From contig PYJA01000113.1 of NCBI GenBank assembly GCA_003635185.1, positions 1 to 64,000 on the forward strand: a stretch of DNA of 64,000 nt, given 5' to 3'. A program made the translations under genes and the position numbers. The DNA is from Candidatus Poribacteria bacterium (GTDB lineage Bacteria; Poribacteria; WGA-4E; WGA-3G). Within the stretch, counting starts at the first letter, position 1; every line of letters begins with the position of its first letter. Positions 59,525-64,000 of the stretch are shown here, in pieces. A model generated the notes under the pieces. The model ran no database searches. It was not told where the DNA came from and saw only the letters and a list, made by a program, of their open reading frames with translations.

Positions 59525-61147
59525 ATGAAACGGATAAATCTATTGATGGAAAAACGCACACTTGTGATGAGTATGCTGTTCATACTTGTTTTCGGAACAC
59601 TGGTATCAGGAGAAATCAAATTCAGCTCCAAAACTGCAGCACCTCTGATAGGAGGTTCAAGCGGATCCGATTCGCCTTTGAAAAAGATAGATATCATCAC
59701 AGGTGATGAGCAGTGGCCGAATGGAAAAAAAGTGCATGTATTCATTGTTGCGGGTGCAAGGGGACTGGGCGTAGGTGAAGGAACGCTCGAACCGGTCACC
59801 ATACTTGGAAAAACGCACTCTGTCTGGGAAGATGGGCCTGATTATGTTGGCACCACAGACCCTAACGGCTCCTGGACATACAGCACAGCATCTTTAGTCG
59901 CAACTTTCATGACGAAGGAAATACCAGAAGACAGTGAACAGACAAGCTTTCCGTGGAGCGCGGAGGGCATTGTAAAACTGACCCCCTACGTTTGGCAGCA
60001 AAGCGTCTCTACTGGTGGTAGTGTCTCGTTGCCAATAACAATTTCGGGATCGTATTCTACGTCGGGAACCTGGACACTGAGTAGCGATCTTTCTACGAGA
60101 CGGGCGGCTGCGTCTGGCACATCGGGCACGCATACGGTGGATGTTAAATACAAATGTACTTCCTGTAATAAGGAAGGCGATACAAAAGAATCCATCGGTG
60201 GTGCTGCTGCACATGCCGTTGAAACTTGTTCACGCGAAGGGTGTGATGTTAAATACAGAAAATGTGATACTACCGCCAAGGCATTGCATTCGCTGTGTGA
60301 GGGATGTAATGAGTATCGATGTGAAGCAACAGACAAGACGCATGAAAAAGTAGAAAGATGTATTTCCCATTACTATGGCTCTACGCTCATATACGGTTGC
60401 GGGCAATCTTATTGGTTGTGTGCAAGCGATGCGTCAAACCATAAAAATTGGTCGTATTGTAGTCGCCCTGGCATTACGCATGCATATCGATCCTGCGCTG
60501 CGTCAATGCACACGATACAAGCAAGCTGTCCTGAAACGGATGGAAACGGGAATACTTGCACTGTGACGGGGTTTTACCCGTGTGAGTATCATACACACAA
60601 CTTCCCCACTGGCAGTGGCAGTAGCAGTGGCAATCAGAACAATGGCGGCGGTCAGAACAACAACGGCGGAGGTCAGAATAACAACAACGGCGGAGGTCAG
60701 AATAACAACGGCGGTGGCGGTGTGGGGCAAAACACCAACCAATACGTTGACCCAAGCAATGGCGGCATGCCCGTAGCCAATGGCGGCTGCACCACACCCC
60801 CGGCAAATGGTGGTTGCACCACAACGCCAACGCTCGTCAACTGCGATAAGCGTTATGACTATAGCTGCTACGTCAAAGTCCGTAATGCTTATGAACACCA
60901 AGTGACCTGTGCAGGTTGTAATAGTCAGTATTGGACGTGCAACAGTTCCGATGTGGCAAAACACGGACTACGTAGCTGCACGCGCCCGAGGCAACATGGA
61001 GGTTCTCGGTGTGACAACCAATGGCGGCGATGCGCCCATAACCCATATCCTATATATGGAGGCAATCAGATTCGTGATGCCGCACCGCCGTGTAGCACGC
61101 CGCCGAGTCACATTTACCTTGAGTGTTCAGGCCCTGTATTACCTTAA
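59525..61147 (+). CDS. secreted cysteine-rich protein with Gly-Asn linker (540 aa)
   Basis: No known family recognised. A signal peptide covers about 10-29. Residues about 40-200 are beta-rich. From about 205 there are repeated cysteine motifs: YKCTSCNKEG, CSREGCDVKYRKC, CEGCNEYRC, CGQSYWLCASD, and after the linker CAGCNSQYWTC and CDNQWRRC. Repeats of the C-x-x-C...Y-W-x-C type suggest metal binding or disulfide knots. A low-complexity linker (NNGGGQ repeated, about 365-405) separates the two cysteine regions. Start: ATG 59525, AAAGGAG upstream. As the last gene in the operon it may be the main exported product; role unknown. Confidence 0.8.
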   Translation: MKRINLLMEKRTLVMSMLFILVFGTLVSGEIKFSSKTAAPLIGGSSGSDSPLKKIDIITGDEQWPNGKKVHVFIVAGARGLGVGEGTLEPVTILGKTHSVWEDGPDYVGTTDPNGSWTYSTASLVATFMTKEIPEDSEQTSFPWSAEGIVKLTPYVWQQSVSTGGSVSLPITISGSYSTSGTWTLSSDLSTRRAAASGTSGTHTVDVKYKCTSCNKEGDTKESIGGAAAHAVETCSREGCDVKYRKCDTTAKALHSLCEGCNEYRCEATDKTHEKVERCISHYYGSTLIYGCGQSYWLCASDASNHKNWSYCSRPGITHAYRSCAASMHTIQASCPETDGNGNTCTVTGFYPCEYHTHNFPTGSGSSSGNQNNGGGQNNNGGGQNNNNGGGQNNNGGGGVGQNTNQYVDPSNGGMPVANGGCTTPPANGGCTTTPTLVNCDKRYDYSCYVKVRNAYEHQVTCAGCNSQYWTCNSSDVAKHGLRSCTRPRQHGGSRCDNQWRRCAHNPYPIYGGNQIRDAAPPCSTPPSHIYLECSGPVLP

Positions 61148-61182
61148 TTGTTAAAAAGGTGTTTCAGCCATCACTCAAACCC

Positions 61183-61206
61183 AGGCAGGTACTGCTGTAC
61201 CTGCCT
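61183..61206 (+). terminator. hairpin after the cysteine-rich gene
   Basis: AGGCAGGTA and TACCTGCCT form a 9-bp stem with a 6-base loop, followed by TCTCTCTCAATTTT rather than a clean T-run. Likely terminates the operon. Confidence 0.6.
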
Positions 61207-61218
61207 CTCTCTCAATTT

Positions 61219-61399
61219 TATAGTCCAATCCGAAAATATGTGGACATCTCAATGAACAACAATCCCGCACCATTGCTGCTGGCGAGGTTAGGAAACCTCG
61301 CCAGCAGGGGGTACGCGTGTCTCGTGTGGACCGAAACCATCGCTGCTGGCGAGGTTTCCTAACCTCGCCAATGTCCAGGCGATTGTGAGTTTTACTATA
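61219..61399. repeat. MITE-like element, family B copy 3, abutting a gene start
   Basis: Starts TATAGTCCAATCCGAAAATA and ends GAGTTTTACTATA; the centre holds two palindromes of GGCGAGGTT type. The final A of the element is the A of the following ATG, so the leader of that gene is repeat sequence. Confidence 0.8.
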
Positions 61400-63390
61400 T
61401 GAAAACGACTCGTTACAAAAATCTTGTTTCCTGCCTTCTGCTATTTGGCATTCTGTTTCTCGCTTTCTGGATACGCATTCAGAGCGCGGAGACACTCCCT
61501 GATGGACAATTCCTGGAAAATGATGGTTACTTTTACTATTGGCAAGCAAACACAATAGTGGAACAAGGCAAACTCCCACCGCGCGACATGCACCGATGGC
61601 TGCCGCTCGGTAGAGATAACGGATTGCTCTTGTCACTGTATCCACATCTGCTGGCACGGACCTATAAAGCGGTCAACCTATTTTTCAAAGACGTATCGTT
61701 GTATCACGTCAGTCTTTACCTACCGACGATCTGTTTTGTGATTGGTTTAGGTGTTCTCTGTCTTTTCCTTTATAGCACGTTCGGTGCATTTGTGGCGAAT
61801 ACCACAGGAATCTTAATCGCAACGCTCCCTGGTACAATAGGCCGTAGTACTGTCGGATTTGGTGATAGAGATTGCTGGTGTCTGCTGCTTGCTATTGTTG
61901 TCATTGTTACCTACCTCATCGCGTTGCAAACACAAACCCCGCGCAAACGTACTGCTTGGACACTCATGAGTGGGTTTTTCACCCTTTTAGGTGGGTTATC
62001 ATGGGAAGGATTTGGTGCATTTTTACTTATCATCTACGCGATAGAGATATGGCGATTTCTCACTTCAGAAAGAGAAACAGACATCTTATATTATCTACTT
62101 TGGGTCTGTTCCTTTGTTCCCGCGCTTTATCTTATCGCGCCTGCGTATCGTCGCGGTGAATTCTTTGCGGCACACCTTGCCGCCTTTGTTCTTGTGCTAC
62201 CTATAGCAATTTTGGCAATGCGCGCACTCCGACACCTACTCCTTACAATCCCACAGACAGCAGAGACGTTAAAAAGTCACAGCCGGAAACTTGCACTCGG
62301 GTTGACGGTCTTCATGCTCGGCATCGGACTTGTCTACTTTTTCACACAACTCAAAAACTTTGGGACAACAACAATCCTATTGAACACTCCGCTCATGCAA
62401 ACCGTTACGGAACTTCAAAATCCCCATTTTAACTTTTGGACTGGCAGGTACGGAAGCGGCTTTATTATTGCAAGCATCGCGCTTGTAGCTGGTGCCTACT
62501 ATTGGAAACGCTTGATACTTGCACTACCGCTCTGTCTTTTCGCATTAACCACCTTTGCGAGAAAACCGATAGATGCACTCTTCGGTGAATTGACAACCAC
62601 GGTTCTCTTTTTTGTGGCACTCGCTGCCTGCGTTCTTGGATACTTATACACCGCTTTTTGCCAACAAAAACAAACGGATAAAGCACAACTTGCATATATC
62701 TTCTTGGCTTTGTGGTTCTTTTTATGGACTGCACTCTCCCGCGACGCAATGCGTTATGACTTTTTTATCGGTATATCTGTTGCCTTCTTTACTGCGCTCG
62801 GTATTAAAGCATTCGCGGCAGCAGCTGGGAATTTCGTGAACAACACACGCGCTGGCACAATCGCAGCAACCACTGCACTTGTCCTCATCCTCTTTTGGGC
62901 ACCCACAGGTGGACATGCGCGTTTCTCACTTTATGCTTCAGAGCAGATGCGGGCTGCAATACCCGGACAGCACTCTCAAATTAACAACACTTTTTACTGG
63001 ATAAAAACAAACGTCAAAGGCGGTGTAGTTGCTGCACATTGGCGGTCCGGTAGCCAACTCAATGTGCTCGCTGGTGTCAAAACGATCACTGATCAGGATC
63101 ATTATATACCCAACTGGATATACTTATACAACCAACACGTGCATCATGCTGCCAACGAACGCGAAGCACTTGAATACCTAAAAACACACGAAGCTACACA
63201 CATCCTTATCACACCTGATGACCCGCATGACTCCTTCCTGAATAGAAATCCACTCGGCAACAGAGGTTTCAAACCCTTGTTTCCCAAATCCTACTTTGAC
63301 ACATCTTCCATAAAACTTTGGGAAATTCACTACCCGCCTGATATAGAAGTAGACCCGAAATATCTTGAAATAGCGGTGCCGAAAGAATAG
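61399..63390 (+). CDS. STT3/PglB-like oligosaccharyltransferase
   Basis: A 663-residue multi-pass membrane glycosyltransferase of the STT3/PglB/AglB family, which moves a lipid-linked glycan to asparagine. N-terminal transmembrane helix, then LENDGYFYYW (D42, first catalytic loop), STVGFGDRDCW (D156 and D158, the DxD motif), and TVTE around 336, corresponding to the TIxE motif. The C-terminal domain should carry WWDYG; here the aligned position reads AHWRSGSQL (546-554), so the acceptor-recognition motif is changed. No ribosome site is visible, because a repeat element abuts the ATG. The neighbouring secreted cysteine-rich proteins could be targets, as a guess. Confidence 0.85.
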   Translation: MKTTRYKNLVSCLLLFGILFLAFWIRIQSAETLPDGQFLENDGYFYYWQANTIVEQGKLPPRDMHRWLPLGRDNGLLLSLYPHLLARTYKAVNLFFKDVSLYHVSLYLPTICFVIGLGVLCLFLYSTFGAFVANTTGILIATLPGTIGRSTVGFGDRDCWCLLLAIVVIVTYLIALQTQTPRKRTAWTLMSGFFTLLGGLSWEGFGAFLLIIYAIEIWRFLTSERETDILYYLLWVCSFVPALYLIAPAYRRGEFFAAHLAAFVLVLPIAILAMRALRHLLLTIPQTAETLKSHSRKLALGLTVFMLGIGLVYFFTQLKNFGTTTILLNTPLMQTVTELQNPHFNFWTGRYGSGFIIASIALVAGAYYWKRLILALPLCLFALTTFARKPIDALFGELTTTVLFFVALAACVLGYLYTAFCQQKQTDKAQLAYIFLALWFFLWTALSRDAMRYDFFIGISVAFFTALGIKAFAAAAGNFVNNTRAGTIAATTALVLILFWAPTGGHARFSLYASEQMRAAIPGQHSQINNTFYWIKTNVKGGVVAAHWRSGSQLNVLAGVKTITDQDHYIPNWIYLYNQHVHHAANEREALEYLKTHEATHILITPDDPHDSFLNRNPLGNRGFKPLFPKSYFDTSSIKLWEIHYPPDIEVDPKYLEIAVPKE

Positions 63391-63442
63391 TTGGGTCCGT
63401 AGATATTTGTCAAAATGTATCGCTATTCGAAGCTCGTTCTTG

Positions 63443-63500
63443 TAAGGGGGCGAGGTTAGGAAACCTCGCCACAGGACCGATTTATTTTCTTAAACTTCAT
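63443..63500. repeat. partial family A element
   Basis: Contains GGCGAGGTTAGGAAACCTCG and CTTAAACTTCAT, the right half of a family A element, without a matching left arm. Confidence 0.6.
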
Positions 63501-63563
63501 TCAAGGGGGGAATGCGTCCGTCCTGTTAAGATAACGGAAATACGTGAGTTGCAAATTTTTTCC

Positions 63564-63593
63564 TTGCAAATTCCGACTAATTTAGGATATACT
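63564..63593 (+). promoter_or_regulatory. promoter of nuoA
   Basis: TTGCAA (63564-63569) and TATACT (63588-63593), spacing 18, about 58 bases before the ATG. Confidence 0.6.
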
Positions 63594-63651
63594 TTATAGA
63601 CATAATGAGAACACAACACAGAAGCTTAGTTTTGAAATAAAGGTGAGATAG

Positions 63652-64000
63652 ATGCTTTTTAATTTTGCAAATGTTCTAATTTTCTTAGTTGTCGGTTGCT
63701 TGTTTGTCGTCCTCAATCTTACTATTTCTCGTCTTCTGCATACAAAACTATTTTCAGGCGAAAAATATATCCCTTATGAATGTGGGGAAGACCCAATTGG
63801 CGACACACGCATTAAGTTCAACACGCGCTTTTATGTTATTGCTCTCATTTTCCTTATCTTTGACGTGGAAGTCGTGTTCCTTCTTCCATGGGCAGTCGTG
63901 TTCCGAGAGTTAGGACTCTTTGCATTTTTGGAAATGCTTGTCTTTATCGCGATCTTGTTAGTCGGTCTCGCTTATGTGTGGGCAAAAGGCGATCTTGAGT
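63652..64000 (+). CDS. nuoA: NADH-quinone oxidoreductase subunit A (3' end beyond window)
   Basis: The 116 visible residues start MLFNFANVLIFLVVGCLFVV and contain the NuoA signature YECGEDPIGDTRIKFNTRFYVIALIFLIFDVEVVFLLPWAVVF, with three transmembrane helices. The frame is open to the window end, and only a few residues are missing from the usual length of 115-130. NuoA is the membrane subunit at the front of most complex I operons, so other nuo genes likely follow outside the window. Start: ATG 63652 after AAAGGTGAG. Confidence 0.93.
   Translation, partial: MLFNFANVLIFLVVGCLFVVLNLTISRLLHTKLFSGEKYIPYECGEDPIGDTRIKFNTRFYVIALIFLIFDVEVVFLLPWAVVFRELGLFAFLEMLVFIAILLVGLAYVWAKGDLE

Noticed and set aside
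60582-60776. Separate gene on other frames across the Gly-Asn repeat region
   Set aside because: Low-complexity DNA gives open frames in several directions; only the frame with the signal peptide and ribosome site is credible.

Overview
The window looks like a chromosomal segment of an uncultured, probably marine bacterium of Candidatus Poribacteria type (sponge-associated; taxon inferred, not proven). The basis is gene content: a WD40-cohesin-dockerin protein ending in a PNYPNPFNPETW-type sorting domain, LamG proteins ending in GKLATTWANLKR, three intact sulfatases plus sulfatase fragments, three phytanoyl-CoA-dioxygenase-like enzymes, a PorV-like barrel next to a large secreted protein with a sorting domain, and many palindromic repeats. 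Genes are fairly dense, and the gaps are filled with MITE-like elements and transposon remains.

Layout. 1-553: end of an ISKra4-type transposase. 0.6-13 kb: defence island. A type I restriction-modification operon (hsdM, hsdS, hsdR) is split by a block of extra genes: a divergent pair of unknown genes, a DUF1828 protein coupled to an AAA-TOPRIM ATPase, and a DUF4062-GHKL-winged-helix protein. A YgjP-like metallopeptidase closes it. 13-19.5 kb: a BMP-type lipoprotein, a formate dehydrogenase with an in-frame UGA (selenocysteine) and a textbook SECIS hairpin, a cupin, pepA and queF. 19.6-21 kb: a decayed insertion sequence with 14-bp inverted repeats. 21-25.5 kb: overlapping genes for an FAH-family hydrolase, an SDR dehydrogenase and a membrane multiheme cytochrome with TPRs. 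25.8-36.8 kb: surface and secretion genes (WD40-cohesin-dockerin protein, TonB-dependent receptor, secreted sorting-domain protein, PorV-like protein) with an Rpn-type nuclease, an IS1-like remnant and a HigA antitoxin remnant.

36.9-51 kb: sulfatases and accessory enzymes. A small acidic protein followed by a sulfatase is partly duplicated as small protein, retropepsin and broken sulfatase. Then come a Gfo/Idh/MocA oxidoreductase, two tandem RDD-PspA fusion proteins, more sulfatases, a PD-(D/E)XK-like protein inserted between copies of a sulfatase tail, a broken DUF433/DUF5615 toxin-antitoxin pair, a PhyH oxygenase and a beta-propeller lactonase. 51-57 kb: a secreted WD40 protein, two LamG proteins and two tandem PhyH paralogues. 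57.3-58.4 kb: repeats and an array of three near-consensus sigma-70 promoters with a 61-bp period. 58.4-61.1 kb: three membrane or secreted proteins of unknown function, the last cysteine-rich. 61.4-63.4 kb: an STT3/PglB-like oligosaccharyltransferase lacking the WWD signature. The window ends in nuoA.

How it fits together (inference): the cell appears to bind, desulfate and catabolise complex, probably sulfated, host or marine polysaccharides through surface proteins, sulfatases, oxygenases and sugar-acid enzymes, with formate oxidation and respiration as energy modules. The best candidates for undescribed biology are the defence block inside the R-M operon, the small protein-retropepsin module, the RDD-PspA pair, and the triple-promoter secreted operon next to the divergent oligosaccharyltransferase. 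All family calls come from reading sequence motifs; no database search was run.
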